Shown in pieces: positions 1 through 7,528 of a DNA stretch of 64,000 nucleotides. The notes beneath the pieces are model-generated. The model was not told the origin of the DNA, did not search any database, and saw nothing but the letters and a program-made list of their open reading frames with translations. The stretch is from Solirubrobacter deserti (GTDB lineage: Bacteria > Actinomycetota > Thermoleophilia > Solirubrobacterales > Solirubrobacteraceae): the NCBI RefSeq assembly GCF_027587175.1, contig NZ_JAPCID010000041.1:1-64000 (forward strand), given 5' to 3'. A program made the translations under genes and the position numbers. Positions within the stretch are counted from its first letter, which is position 1. Every line of letters begins with the position of its first letter.

Positions 1-92
1 GCGCCGCCCACTCGGCCCGCGAGGACGGCCGCGCCGCCCACTCGCCGGCCCACGCCGACGGCCGCGCCGCGCACTCGCCGCATCGCGCCGCG
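1..92 (+). repeat. Short in-frame tandem repeat (Gly-Arg-Ala-Ala-His-Ser units)
   Basis: A 14-base core occurs at 1-14, 31-44 and 64-77 (period 30, then 33), the last copy with one mismatch. In the frame of the gene ending at 515 it encodes AAHS-containing units of 10-11 residues. The array is cut by the window edge, so its full copy number cannot be seen. Spacing in multiples of three suggests a repetitive protein linker. Confidence 0.6.
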
Positions 93-515
93 CCCGCGCG
101 GCTCGCCGCCCCCGCCGACGACGCGCCCACCCTCCTGCGCGGCCCTGCGATCCGCACCACCGCGGTGGCGGTCCTGATCGCCCAGGGCGGCGACGGCCTG
201 CACTACCGGGACTGGTACGAGCTGGTCCGACGTGAGGGTTACGAGGTCGCGGGGAAGGACCCGCTGGCGGTGTTCCTCACCCAGATCTCGCGCTCGCCCG
301 CGGTGCGCAAGGGCGCCCGACCGGGCGAATACGTGCTCGACCGCGGCGCGCGTGCCACCCTGGCAGAACGTCTGGAGCACCTGAACCGCGCCCTCGCCGC
401 TCTGCCCCAGCAGACGAGCGACCTGACCGAGCTGCGCAGCCGCCGCGCGCAGCTGACGTCGGAGATCGCCAAGACCGAGAAGGCGCTCGAGGAACTCGAG
501 ACGGCGGCGGCATGA
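3..515 (+). CDS. Partial protein: His/Ala/Arg-rich repeat linker, HARE-HTH-like wHTH, C-terminal coiled coil
   Basis: The frame is open from the left edge, so the true start lies outside the window. About 170 residues are visible. The first ~50 are low-complexity (AAHS repeats, Ala/Pro/Arg). A compact domain of about 60 residues follows (from VAVLIAQGG to GEYVLD) that resembles HARE-HTH/winged-helix folds. The last ~50 residues are charged and heptad-like (LAERLEHLN to EKALEELE), probably a coiled coil. The stop overlaps the next start (ATGA at 512). The gene probably encodes a DNA- or protein-binding accessory factor; the HARE-HTH assignment rests on pattern only. Confidence 0.6.
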   Translation, partial: AAHSAREDGRAAHSPAHADGRAAHSPHRAAPARLAAPADDAPTLLRGPAIRTTAVAVLIAQGGDGLHYRDWYELVRREGYEVAGKDPLAVFLTQISRSPAVRKGARPGEYVLDRGARATLAERLEHLNRALAALPQQTSDLTELRSRRAQLTSEIAKTEKALEELETAAA

Positions 516-1018
516 CGATCCGACCCGCCACCGCCGCGGACGCCGCGCAGATCGTCGCGATCTACAACCACGGGATCGCCGAGCGCCAGGCGACGTTCGA
601 GACGCGCCCGCGCAGCACCGACGACGTCGCGGAGTGGCTCGCCGCCCGGCGCCCGTTCCTGGTCGCCACCGACGGCGACGCGGTCCTCGGGTTCGCCCGC
701 GTCTCCGCCTACTCCACCCGCGCGGCGTACGCGGGCGTCGGCGAGCACACGGTGTACGTCTCGCACACCGCGCGCGGGCGCGGCGTCGGCGTCGCGCTCC
801 TGAACGCGCTGGCGGACGCCGCCACCCAGGCGGGCTACCACAAGCTCACGAGCCGGGTGTTCGCCACCAACGCCGCCTCGCTGGCGCTGCACCGCAAGGC
901 GGGCTTCACCGAGGTCGGCGTCCAGCGCCGCCACGCGCAGCTCGACGGGGAGTGGAAGGACACCGTGCTGGTGGAGCGCCTGCTCGGCGAGGCCGCCAAC
1001 TACCCTCTCACCCCGTAA
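512..1018 (+). CDS. GNAT N-acetyltransferase, phosphinothricin/ArsN1-like
   Basis: This 168-residue single-domain GNAT starts with MTIRPATAADAAQIVAIYN and carries the ATFET segment typical of the Pat/Bar/ArsN1 branch. That branch acetylates the amino group of phosphinothricin- or arsinothricin-like amino acids with acetyl-CoA. The acetyl-CoA loop (ARGRGVGVALL, around residues 89-99) and the late N-A-A-S-L motif are intact. Its ATG overlaps the previous stop and its TAA overlaps the next ATG, so it is in an operon. The exact substrate cannot be deduced. Confidence 0.82.
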   Translation: MTIRPATAADAAQIVAIYNHGIAERQATFETRPRSTDDVAEWLAARRPFLVATDGDAVLGFARVSAYSTRAAYAGVGEHTVYVSHTARGRGVGVALLNALADAATQAGYHKLTSRVFATNAASLALHRKAGFTEVGVQRRHAQLDGEWKDTVLVERLLGEAANYPLTP

Positions 1019-1680
1019 TGGCTTCCGCTCCTCCTCCGGCCGGCGGCGGCGCAGGCCGGTCGCTCACGATCGTGTTCGAGTCGGGCCGGCGCGTGGCGCC
1101 GGACGCGCTGCGGATCAACCCCGCGGGCGCCACCCTGGAAGTCGGCGGCTTCTTCCACACGCCGCTCAAGCTCACGCTCGGCCAGCTGCACCTCGGCATG
1201 ATCGACCGCGGCCCGGCCACGCCCAAGGGCGACACGGGCCGCTTCCCGATCCTCAAGCGCCTCAGCGCCACCAGCGTCGTCCCGCGCGAGCAGGGCATCG
1301 AGGGCTGGCTGTGGACGACCACGGGCGGCTCGGCGCTCACGGTCCTGGGCGACGAGGACGCGGCGCCCTCGGGCGCGATCCTGTTCACCAAGCCGCTCAC
1401 GGCCGAGCAGCTCAAGCCCACGATGGAGCCGAAGGCCTACGAGGCGCTGATCGCCCGCTCGCCACTCGGGGAGCCGGCGATCCCCGGCATCCTGTTCCGC
1501 GCGGCCGAGCCGTCCAACGCGGAGACCGCGTTCCGCACGTACGGGCTGCTGCGGCCGCTCACGGATCGCGAGGTCCCACCGGTGATGCGGCGGTCGCTGC
1601 CGACCGACCGGCCGGCGGACCCGAGCATCGCCGCCGCGCCCGCCCCGCGCGGCACGTCGGTGGCCCCGCCCGGCTTCTGA
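1018..1680 (+). CDS. Conserved hypothetical protein
   Basis: A 220-residue protein that I do not recognise. The ATG shares a base with the upstream stop (TAATG), which argues for translational coupling. It has no signal peptide or membrane segment. The N-terminus is Ala/Pro/Gly-rich, the middle is soluble alpha/beta-like, and the C-terminus is Pro/Ala-rich and probably disordered. The segment after residue 13 (SLTIVFESGRRVAPDALRIN) looks like the start of the folded part. No catalytic motif is visible. Confidence 0.6.
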   Translation: MASAPPPAGGGAGRSLTIVFESGRRVAPDALRINPAGATLEVGGFFHTPLKLTLGQLHLGMIDRGPATPKGDTGRFPILKRLSATSVVPREQGIEGWLWTTTGGSALTVLGDEDAAPSGAILFTKPLTAEQLKPTMEPKAYEALIARSPLGEPAIPGILFRAAEPSNAETAFRTYGLLRPLTDREVPPVMRRSLPTDRPADPSIAAAPAPRGTSVAPPGF

Positions 1681-1696
1681 GTACCCTGCACCACCG

Positions 1697-1876
1697 ATGG
1701 AGCACGATCCAGGCACCTGCACCGCCTGCCGCGGCAGCGGCGAGCTGATCTCCGGCCTCGGCGGCGAGCCGCACCGCGTGCGCTGCCCGTGGTGCGAGGG
1801 CACCGGGCGCTTCGACGCCACCCGCGACGCCCAGGCGCCGGCCCGCGAGGGCCACCCCGCCGACAGCCCGCGCTAA
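1697..1876 (+). CDS. Small DnaJ-type zinc-finger protein
   Basis: The 59-residue product has two CxxCxGxG-type motifs (CTACRGSG near residue 8 and CPWCEGTG near residue 30), enough for one zinc site like half of a DnaJ cysteine-rich domain. The tail is Pro/Ala-rich. It starts with ATG 17 bases after the previous stop. Its TAA is part of the predicted -35 element of the pilin promoter downstream. Function is unknown; small zinc proteins of this type often act as chaperone-like or RNA-binding factors. Confidence 0.55.
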   Translation: MEHDPGTCTACRGSGELISGLGGEPHRVRCPWCEGTGRFDATRDAQAPAREGHPADSPR

Positions 1877-1900
1877 AGCGCCGCGGCTCCCGGCCGATCA
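1874..1900 (+). promoter_or_regulatory. FliA/WhiG-like promoter for the minor pilin gene
   Basis: TAAA at 1874-1877, a 15-base spacer, and GCCGATCA at 1893-1900 differ by one base from the sigma-28 family consensus TAAA-N15-GCCGATAA. The ATG at 1912 follows after 11 bases, so the mRNA would have almost no leader. Six more sites in this window share the design. Confidence 0.6.
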
Positions 1901-1911
1901 TCCGGGAACGC

Positions 1912-2337
1912 ATGCGTCGCCTCCGCGCCGAAGAGGGCTACTCGCTCGTCGAACTGATGGTCGTCGTGCTGATCGTCGGCGTGCTCGCCGCCGTCGCCGT
2001 GCCGACCCTGCTCGGCCAGCGGGCCAAGGCGCAGGACACGGGCGCGAAGGCCGCGACCGTCACGGCGGCCAAGGCGGCGATCGCCTTCGGCACCGACCGC
2101 GGCGGCTTCGAGGACGCCACGCCGGAGGACCTCGCGCGGGTCGAGAAGTCGCTCGCCGACGCCCGCGGCCTGCGGGTCGAGGGCGCGAGCCGCACGTTCA
2201 CGGTCAGCGTGGACTCGGCCAGCGGCACCACGTTCTCGATCGCGCGCGCCGAGGGCGGCGAGATCACGCGCGACTGCACCCCCGCGGGCAGCGGCGGCTG
2301 CCGCGAGACGGCGGACGCGCGCGGCAACCGTTGGTGA
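1912..2337 (+). CDS. Type IV pilin-like protein (minor pilin)
   Basis: This 141-residue prepilin has a short charged leader (MRRLRAEEG), then Y-S-L-V-E at the cleavage site with the conserved Glu5, and the hydrophobic helix LMVVVLIVGVLAAVAVPTLL. PilD would cut after the Gly and methylate the new N-terminus. The soluble domain ends in C...GGC...W, matching the C-terminus of the major pilin at 6965, so the two are paralogues. It opens the pilus locus and is followed by the PilV-, PilW- and PilX-like genes. Confidence 0.85.
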   Translation: MRRLRAEEGYSLVELMVVVLIVGVLAAVAVPTLLGQRAKAQDTGAKAATVTAAKAAIAFGTDRGGFEDATPEDLARVEKSLADARGLRVEGASRTFTVSVDSASGTTFSIARAEGGEITRDCTPAGSGGCRETADARGNRW

Positions 2338-2363
2338 GGCGTCCGGGCCAGACCCCATCCCAC

Positions 2364-2391
2364 TCAACCCGCGTGGCGGAGCGGCCGATGA
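2364..2391 (+). promoter_or_regulatory. FliA/WhiG-like promoter for the PilV-like gene
   Basis: TCAA at 2364-2367, 16 bases, then GCCGATGA at 2384-2391. An in-frame ATG at 2388 lies inside the -10 element, while the ATG at 2400 is 8 bases after it. The promoter therefore selects 2400 as the start if transcription begins as at the sister sites. Confidence 0.55.
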
Positions 2392-2399
2392 AGGACGTG

Positions 2400-3950
2400 A
2401 TGAACCACGCTCGCCACCAGGACGGCTTCGCCCTCATCGAGGTGATCGTCTCCGCCGCGGTGCTCGCGGTGCTCGCGCTCGCGGTGCTGTCGGGCCTGGA
2501 CGGCGCCGGCCACGCCAGCGCGCGCGAACGTGCCCGCGCGCAGGCCTCGGCGCTCGCCGAACAGGATCAGGAGCGGCTGCGCTCGATCAACTTCGAATCG
2601 CTGGTCGACGGCAAGGTGCCGCAGACCGGCGCGGTCAAGGTCGCCGACGACAAGGCCAGCTACACGGTCACGTCCGAGGTGCAGTGGATCACCGATGACG
2701 ACACCGGCGTGCCGGCGTGCGGCGACAAGTCCTACCGGGCGACGGAGTACGCGAAGCTGATCTCGACGGTCACGTCGAACATCGTCGGCGTGCGCATGAA
2801 GCCGGTGCGCGTGGAGTCGATGATGGCCACGCGGGCCTCGCGCGCCGCCAGCACCGGCACGCTGACCGTGCGCGTGAAGGCCGGGCGTCCGGAGCGGGTC
2901 GCGAACCTGACGGTCCGGGCGACGCACGCCACCACCAACGCCGTCGTCACGGCGCAGACCAATGCCAAGGGCTGCGCGCTGTTCCGCTCGATCCCGATCG
3001 GCGAGTACACGGTCTCGCTCAACACGTCCGGCTACGTCGACGATCGGGCGAGCCAGTACACCGAGACGAAGGCGACCGTCAGCCCGAGCACGGTGACCCC
3101 GACGTCGCTGATCTACGACCGCTCGGTGAACATGAGCGTCGACATCAAGACGATCAAACCGGGCGCGACCTTCTCCACGACCACCGCGAGCCGGCCCTCG
3201 AAGGCCGACAGCGTCGCCGACAACGCCGCCTCCGCCGGCTCGCTGCGCGCCTACGCGCCCAGCGCCGGCGGGTTCACGAGCAACATCAAGCCGACCGGCC
3301 TGTTCCCGTTCGAGTCCTCGTACGCGTTCTTCGCCGGCGCCTGCGTCTACCAGAGCCCGACCAAGGCGAACCCGACGCTCAACCAGAACTACTTCGAGAC
3401 CACGAACCCGGCCGCGGTCGTCAAGGGAGACCCGGCGGCGTTCCAGCCGCAGAGCGCGACGGTCTACCAGCCCGCCCTGAACCTGCGCGTGCGCGCCGGC
3501 TCGTCGACGAACACGCCGCCGGCGACCTTCGACGCCGCCGCGAGCCAGCTCGAGCTCAAGCTGACGCTGCCGGCCCCGAGCGGCGACAGCTGCACCGACA
3601 TCACGAACATGACGATGCGGCTGGCGTCGTGGCCGACCGCCGTCTGGGGCGAGCAACCGACCACGCCCGCGGGCATGACGGCGACGGGCTACGTCTGGCA
3701 GCCCAGCGCCACCGGCGAGTTCGACCCGGGGATGCCGTTCGGCGTCTACCGCCTCTGCCTGCGCGACGGCGCGACCAGCCCCTCCCGCTGGTGGGCCAAC
3801 GGCACCGCCTCCGCGCCGGTCGCGCCGACCTACGACAACACGAACCCGAGCGGCCGCGCCGACACGATGGAGATCCCGCCGCGCACCACCGGCACGGGCT
3901 CGAGCACCGTCGCGCCGCTCTGGACCACGACCCGGCCGGCGGGCTGCTGA
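2400..3950 (+). CDS. PilV-like minor pilin with carboxypeptidase-regulatory-like domain
   Basis: The product (516 residues from ATG 2400) has a prepilin leader MNHARHQDG, then F-A-L-I-E and a hydrophobic helix rich in Val/Leu/Ala. Around residues 155-215 lies a beta-sandwich resembling carboxypeptidase-regulatory-like/SpaA domains (LTVRVKAGRPERVANLTVRA, later IPIGEYTVSLNTSGY). The rest is Thr/Ser/Pro-rich with several Cys, as in exposed adhesin tips. It is far larger than an ordinary PilV. The stop overlaps the next ATG (TGATG). An alternative ATG at 2388 would lengthen the leader by four residues but lies inside the predicted -10 box. Confidence 0.75.
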   Translation: MNHARHQDGFALIEVIVSAAVLAVLALAVLSGLDGAGHASARERARAQASALAEQDQERLRSINFESLVDGKVPQTGAVKVADDKASYTVTSEVQWITDDDTGVPACGDKSYRATEYAKLISTVTSNIVGVRMKPVRVESMMATRASRAASTGTLTVRVKAGRPERVANLTVRATHATTNAVVTAQTNAKGCALFRSIPIGEYTVSLNTSGYVDDRASQYTETKATVSPSTVTPTSLIYDRSVNMSVDIKTIKPGATFSTTTASRPSKADSVADNAASAGSLRAYAPSAGGFTSNIKPTGLFPFESSYAFFAGACVYQSPTKANPTLNQNYFETTNPAAVVKGDPAAFQPQSATVYQPALNLRVRAGSSTNTPPATFDAAASQLELKLTLPAPSGDSCTDITNMTMRLASWPTAVWGEQPTTPAGMTATGYVWQPSATGEFDPGMPFGVYRLCLRDGATSPSRWWANGTASAPVAPTYDNTNPSGRADTMEIPPRTTGTGSSTVAPLWTTTRPAGC

Positions 3951-4708
3951 TGCGCCGCCTGCGCACCGAGGAACGCGGCTTCACGCTCATCGAGGTGCTG
4001 ACCGCGATGACGATCGGTCTGATCGTCTCGTTCGCGGTCTTCTCGCTGGTGGAGGTCGTCATGCGCCGCTCGGCCGACATCAGTACGCGCGTCGACACGA
4101 CTCAGCGCGCCCGCACGGCCATGGACCAGATCACGCGCCAGCTGCGCTCGCAGGTGTGCACGCAGCGCGCCGGTGCGGCGGAGGGCCGCACGATCGACGC
4201 CGCCTCGCCGACGTCGATCTCCGTCTACGCCGACTTCAGCGACGAGACGCTCAACACCAGCGGCCAGCTACCGGCACCGGACCTGCGCAAGATCGCCTTC
4301 GACCCGGTCACGCGGGCGCTCACCGAAACGGTGACCAAGGGCACGCGTGACTCGGTCGGCTACGTCGTCTACGGCACCGCCGGCACCACGCGGCGGATCC
4401 TGGGCAACGTCGCCGCGACGTACTTCGCCGACGCGCCGGCCAACACGCTGCCGGTCGTCTTCCGCTACTTCCGGTATCCGAACACCACCGCGACGCTCAA
4501 GGAGCCGACCGAGGAGATCGCGCCCCTGCAGAACCGCGCACTCACGGCGGACGAGCTCAACGACGTCGCGCGGATCGAGATCAGCTACCGCGCACTCAAC
4601 AACCGCGGCCAGCGCGCGGGCTCCACCGTGCTCGAGAACAGCGTCTACGTGCGCACCTTCACCCCGAACAACCCCGACCAGGTGAACCCGCAATGCAAGG
4701 CCTACTAG
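3950..4708 (+). CDS. PilW-like prepilin
   Basis: This 252-residue prepilin has leader MRRLRTEERG, cleavage motif G/FTLIEV with Glu5, and an N-terminal hydrophobic helix followed by an amphipathic segment (RRSADISTRVDTTQRARTAM) typical of PilW/PulJ-like minor pilins. The C-terminal half has the beta-rich character of this group. It is translationally coupled to the PilV-like gene (TGATG) and overlaps the next gene by 16 bases. Its likely role is in the priming complex at the pilus tip. Confidence 0.8.
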   Translation: MRRLRTEERGFTLIEVLTAMTIGLIVSFAVFSLVEVVMRRSADISTRVDTTQRARTAMDQITRQLRSQVCTQRAGAAEGRTIDAASPTSISVYADFSDETLNTSGQLPAPDLRKIAFDPVTRALTETVTKGTRDSVGYVVYGTAGTTRRILGNVAATYFADAPANTLPVVFRYFRYPNTTATLKEPTEEIAPLQNRALTADELNDVARIEISYRALNNRGQRAGSTVLENSVYVRTFTPNNPDQVNPQCKAY

Positions 4709-6336
4709 GACGTATCGACAGCCGGGCCGAGCACGGCTTCTCCATGATCCTGACGGTCATGGCGATGTTCATCATCTCGATGTTCGTCGCCGCGTCGTAC
4801 GTGGCCGTCACGGGTGACATGCGGCTCTCGGCGATCGCCCAAGACCGCAAGGCCTCGCAGTCCGGCGCCGAGGCCGGTGCCGACTACTACCTGAACCGGC
4901 TGCGTCAGGACCCGGATTTCTGGACCAAGTGCGACACGCTCGGCCCGCTGGACTCCACGGACCCGACCAAGAACCCGATCAACCAGCTGTGGGACGGCGA
5001 GGGCCCGGACCCGCGCGTGTGGCGCTCGCTCCCGAACAGCTCGGAGGAGTACACGATCGAGCTGATCCCGGCCGCCGGCTACGACGAGTGCATCCCGAAC
5101 AAGCAGGAGTCGTTCATCGATCTCGAGACCGGGACGTTCCGGATCAAGATCACGGCTCGCTCGCGCAAGGGCGACCCGCGCCCGCGGACGCTGATCGTCA
5201 CCTACGCGCGTGACTCGTTCCTGAACTACATCTACTTCACGGACTACGAGAACCTCGATCCCGCGGCCTTCGCGAGCGCCACCGACCGGGCCAAGCAGAC
5301 CACCAACTGCGCCAACCGCTACCGCTCGGCGCGTGCGGGCAAGGGCTGCGCCGAGATCCAGTTCGCGACCGGCGACTCCATCAACGGCCCGTTGCACACC
5401 AACGACGAGAACCTCTTCATCTGCGGCTCGCCGGTGTTCGGCCGCACGAAGAACCAGGACGGCTCGAGCCGGGCGACGCTGACCGACACCGTCGAGGTGT
5501 CCGGCCCGCCCGAGGGTTACGTGGCCAACCCGAACGGCAGCGGCTGCGCGAACACCCCGGTCATCCAGACCGCCGGTGGCCAGCGCAAGTTCGTCACCCG
5601 CGCGAAGCGGCTGATGCTGCCGTCCTCGAACTCGGAGCTGGCGACCTATGCGGCCAACAGCGGCAACCTCTACACGGGCGTGACGTCGATCCGCCTGCGC
5701 GGCACGGTCATGGACGTCACCAACAACGGGACCACGACGACCAAGACATGGCCGACCAACGGCGTGCTCTACGTCAAGAACGGCAACTCGTGCGAGCCGG
5801 AGTTCCCGACCGCGGCCGACTACAACGAGCCGGCCAGTTGCGGCAACGTCTACGTGAGCGGGACCTACTCGCGGCCGCTGACGATCGCCGCGGCCAACGA
5901 CGTGATCATCCGCCCGACGTCGTCCACCTCGCCGACGGACGCGAACATCACCCAGGTCGGGACCGACAGCGCGACCCTCGGGCTGATCGCCAACAACTTC
6001 GTGCGCGTCTCGCATCGCGTGGCCTCGGACTGCAAGTCCAACCTGTCCCCGGTGCTGAACAACGTGACGATCGAGGCCGCGATCCTCGCCCTGCAGCACT
6101 CGTTCATCGTCGACAACCACAACTGCGGCCCGGCGCTGAGCAAGCTGACCGTCAACGGAGCGATCGTGCAGAAGTACCGCGGTCCGGTGGGCACCGGCTC
6201 GGGCGCGAGCATCGCCACGGGCTACGCCAAGAACTACTGGTACGACGACCGGTTCCGGTTCCGCAGTCCGCCGTACTTCCTCGTGCCGGACGAGTCGGCC
6301 TGGAACCCCGTGCGCACGCACGAGGTCGTCGGGTAG
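4693..6336 (+). CDS. PilX-like pilus assembly protein
   Basis: The 547-residue protein has a short N-terminus ending H-G-F-S-M, then a transmembrane helix (ILTVMAMFIISMFVAASYV) and the segment ASQSGAEAGADYYLNRL. This matches the PilX N-terminal pattern, in which the prepilin Glu5 is absent. The remaining ~450 residues are exported, Asn/Thr/Ser-rich and contain scattered Cys. It is the last gene of the minor-pilin set; its stop abuts the stop of a gene on the other strand without a gap. Confidence 0.72.
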   Translation: MQGLLGRIDSRAEHGFSMILTVMAMFIISMFVAASYVAVTGDMRLSAIAQDRKASQSGAEAGADYYLNRLRQDPDFWTKCDTLGPLDSTDPTKNPINQLWDGEGPDPRVWRSLPNSSEEYTIELIPAAGYDECIPNKQESFIDLETGTFRIKITARSRKGDPRPRTLIVTYARDSFLNYIYFTDYENLDPAAFASATDRAKQTTNCANRYRSARAGKGCAEIQFATGDSINGPLHTNDENLFICGSPVFGRTKNQDGSSRATLTDTVEVSGPPEGYVANPNGSGCANTPVIQTAGGQRKFVTRAKRLMLPSSNSELATYAANSGNLYTGVTSIRLRGTVMDVTNNGTTTTKTWPTNGVLYVKNGNSCEPEFPTAADYNEPASCGNVYVSGTYSRPLTIAAANDVIIRPTSSTSPTDANITQVGTDSATLGLIANNFVRVSHRVASDCKSNLSPVLNNVTIEAAILALQHSFIVDNHNCGPALSKLTVNGAIVQKYRGPVGTGSGASIATGYAKNYWYDDRFRFRSPPYFLVPDESAWNPVRTHEVVG

Positions 6337-6729
6337 CTAACGGATCGTCAGGGTGCCGATCTGCCGCTCGTCGTCGACGAGCAGCGGGTAGGTGCCCGGC
6401 GTCTCCGCCATCAGCGTGAAGCGGGCCGGCAGGCCGGTCTCGAAGACGTCGGACTGAAGGCCGGTGAGCGCGACGCGCCCCGGCCCTTCGCCTTCTACGA
6501 CGATCTCCACGTCGTCGCCGAGCGTGGCCTCGATGGTCTGGGGGCTCGCGTCGCCGTCGGCCGAGAGCGTCGCCGTGACGTCGAACTCGTCGGGGTCGGA
6601 GAGCAGCGCGCCCGGCGTGGAGGAGGGCCCCGCAGTGCCGCGTTGGGCCGTCCGCGGCGGCGACACGGTGACCACGAGGACCATCAGACCCACGATCGCG
6701 AGCACCAGGAGCGTCATCCGTCGGGTCAT
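6337..6729 (-). CDS. Small membrane-anchored or secreted protein, cupredoxin-like fold possible
   Basis: About 130 residues. An N-terminal hydrophobic helix (MTLLVLAIVGLMVLVVTVSP) serves as signal or anchor, followed by a Ser/Pro/Gly linker and an ~80-residue beta-rich domain. The ending (FTLMAETPGTYPLLVDDERQ) resembles the closing strands of EfeO/cupredoxin-like domains, but no copper-ligand set is present. The start is GTG 6732 or ATG 6729; I use the ATG. It lies opposite to the pilus genes and may be unrelated to them. Confidence 0.6.
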   Translation of the reverse strand: MTRRMTLLVLAIVGLMVLVVTVSPPRTAQRGTAGPSSTPGALLSDPDEFDVTATLSADGDASPQTIEATLGDDVEIVVEGEGPGRVALTGLQSDVFETGLPARFTLMAETPGTYPLLVDDERQIGTLTIR

Positions 6730-6754
6730 CACCCCATGTGAGGTTAGACGGGGG

Positions 6755-6782
6755 TAAAGCTGCTCGCACGGGGTGCCGATAC
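6755..6782 (+). promoter_or_regulatory. FliA/WhiG-like promoter for the major pilin transcript
   Basis: TAAA at 6755-6758, 16 bases, then GCCGATAC at 6775-6782. The predicted transcription start near 6789-6790 lies just upstream of helix P1 of the c-di-GMP riboswitch. This is the only one of the seven sites that makes a long leader. Confidence 0.62.
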
Positions 6783-6796
6783 AGGGACTAGCCAGA

Positions 6797-6889
6797 CCGA
6801 GGTGTCAAAAGGCAAATCGCCCGCGAGGGCGAGACGCAAAGCCATCGGGGCTCCAGCGGATCTGGAGTCGGCCGGGCTGCCACTTCCGG
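6797..6889 (+). promoter_or_regulatory. c-di-GMP-I (GEMM-I) riboswitch aptamer
   Basis: Class-I hallmarks occur in order. GGCAAA is at 6811-6816. Hairpin P2 pairs 6818-6822 with 6827-6831 and is closed by the GNRA tetraloop GCGA. The core GACGCAAAGCC is at 6833-6843, and hairpin P3 pairs CTCCAG 6851-6856 with CTGGAG 6862-6867. Helix P1 pairs 6797-6804 with 6881-6889, with one G-U pair and one bulge. The aptamer lies 75 bases before the pilin ATG in the same orientation. Binding of cyclic di-GMP would set pilin output; the sign of the effect is not visible. Confidence 0.87.
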
Positions 6890-6941
6890 CAGAACGGGAC
6901 CGAGGACCTGGCAAGACACAACCGCCTTACAGGCCCAACGA

Positions 6942-6956
6942 TCCCTTCAGGAGGGA
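6942..6956 (+). promoter_or_regulatory. Hairpin covering the pilin ribosome binding site
   Basis: TCCCT (6942-6946) pairs with AGGGA (6952-6956) across a 5-base loop, hiding most of the strong Shine-Dalgarno sequence AGGAGGG (6949-6955). The ATG is at 6965. It is the only obvious expression-platform element between aptamer and start codon, and no U-rich terminator is present. Translational control is therefore the likely output. Confidence 0.5.
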
Positions 6957-6964
6957 CATCCCAC

Positions 6965-7411
6965 ATGCTCCACAAGCTTCGCGCGCGTATGCAGGACGAG
7001 AAGGGCTTCACGCTCATCGAGCTCCTGGTCGTCATCCTGATCATCGGCGTCCTCGCCGCGATCGCCCTCCCCGCGTTCCTCAACCAGCGCGAGAAGGCGC
7101 AGGACTCGACCGCCAAGAGCGACGTCCGCACCGCCCAGACCGCGATGGAGACCTGGTACACGGACAACCAGTCCTACACCGACGTCACCGAGGCCGAGCT
7201 CAAGAAGATCGAGCCGGCGCTCAACAACGCCGCCACGCTCAAGATCGAGGCCAAGGGCGCCGACGGCTACACCATCTCCGTCGAGTCCAAGGGCTCGAAC
7301 GTGAACACGTTCAAGATCGTCAACGCGGCGGGCACCGTGTCCCGCACCTGCGCCACCAAGACCGGCGCGGTCAAGGGCAAGGGCGGCTGCCCCACCTCCG
7401 GCAGCTGGTAG
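6965..7411 (+). CDS. pilA: Major type IV pilin (PilA/PilE-like)
   Basis: This 148-residue prepilin has leader MLHKLRARMQDEKG, cleavage at G/FTLIEL with Glu5, then the helix LVVILIIGVLAAIALPAFL and the charged alpha-1 segment NQREKAQDSTAKSDVRTAQT. The globular part ends in a Cys pair (CATKTG...GGC) before the final Trp, suggesting a short disulfide loop. A strong AGGAGGG site sits 10 bases upstream. It has its own promoter, riboswitch and terminator, as expected for the abundant subunit. The gene symbol is by family resemblance. Confidence 0.9.
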   Translation: MLHKLRARMQDEKGFTLIELLVVILIIGVLAAIALPAFLNQREKAQDSTAKSDVRTAQTAMETWYTDNQSYTDVTEAELKKIEPALNNAATLKIEAKGADGYTISVESKGSNVNTFKIVNAAGTVSRTCATKTGAVKGKGGCPTSGSW

Positions 7412-7438
7412 TCCCCGACACCATCTGATGTTCCTCCG

Positions 7439-7464
7439 CGAAGCGGGCCCTCGGGCCCGCTTCG
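7439..7464 (+). terminator. Intrinsic terminator after the major pilin gene
   Basis: An 11-bp GC-rich stem (7439-7449 with 7454-7464) with tetraloop CTCG is followed by TTCGTTT. It lies 28 bases after the pilin stop and isolates this unit from pilM. Confidence 0.85.
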
Positions 7465-7493
7465 TTCGTTTAAGCGCTCGGGTCCAGGCTGTA

Positions 7494-7521
7494 TCAAGTC
7501 GGACAGCGGGTATGACGATGA
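7494..7521 (+). promoter_or_regulatory. FliA/WhiG-like promoter for pilM
   Basis: TCAA at 7494-7497, 16 bases, then GACGATGA at 7514-7521. The GTG at 7529 follows after 7 bases, the same distance as at pilN. The -10 is weaker than at the sister sites (two changes from GCCGATAC outside the variable positions). Confidence 0.42.
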
Positions 7522-7528
7522 ATTGATC

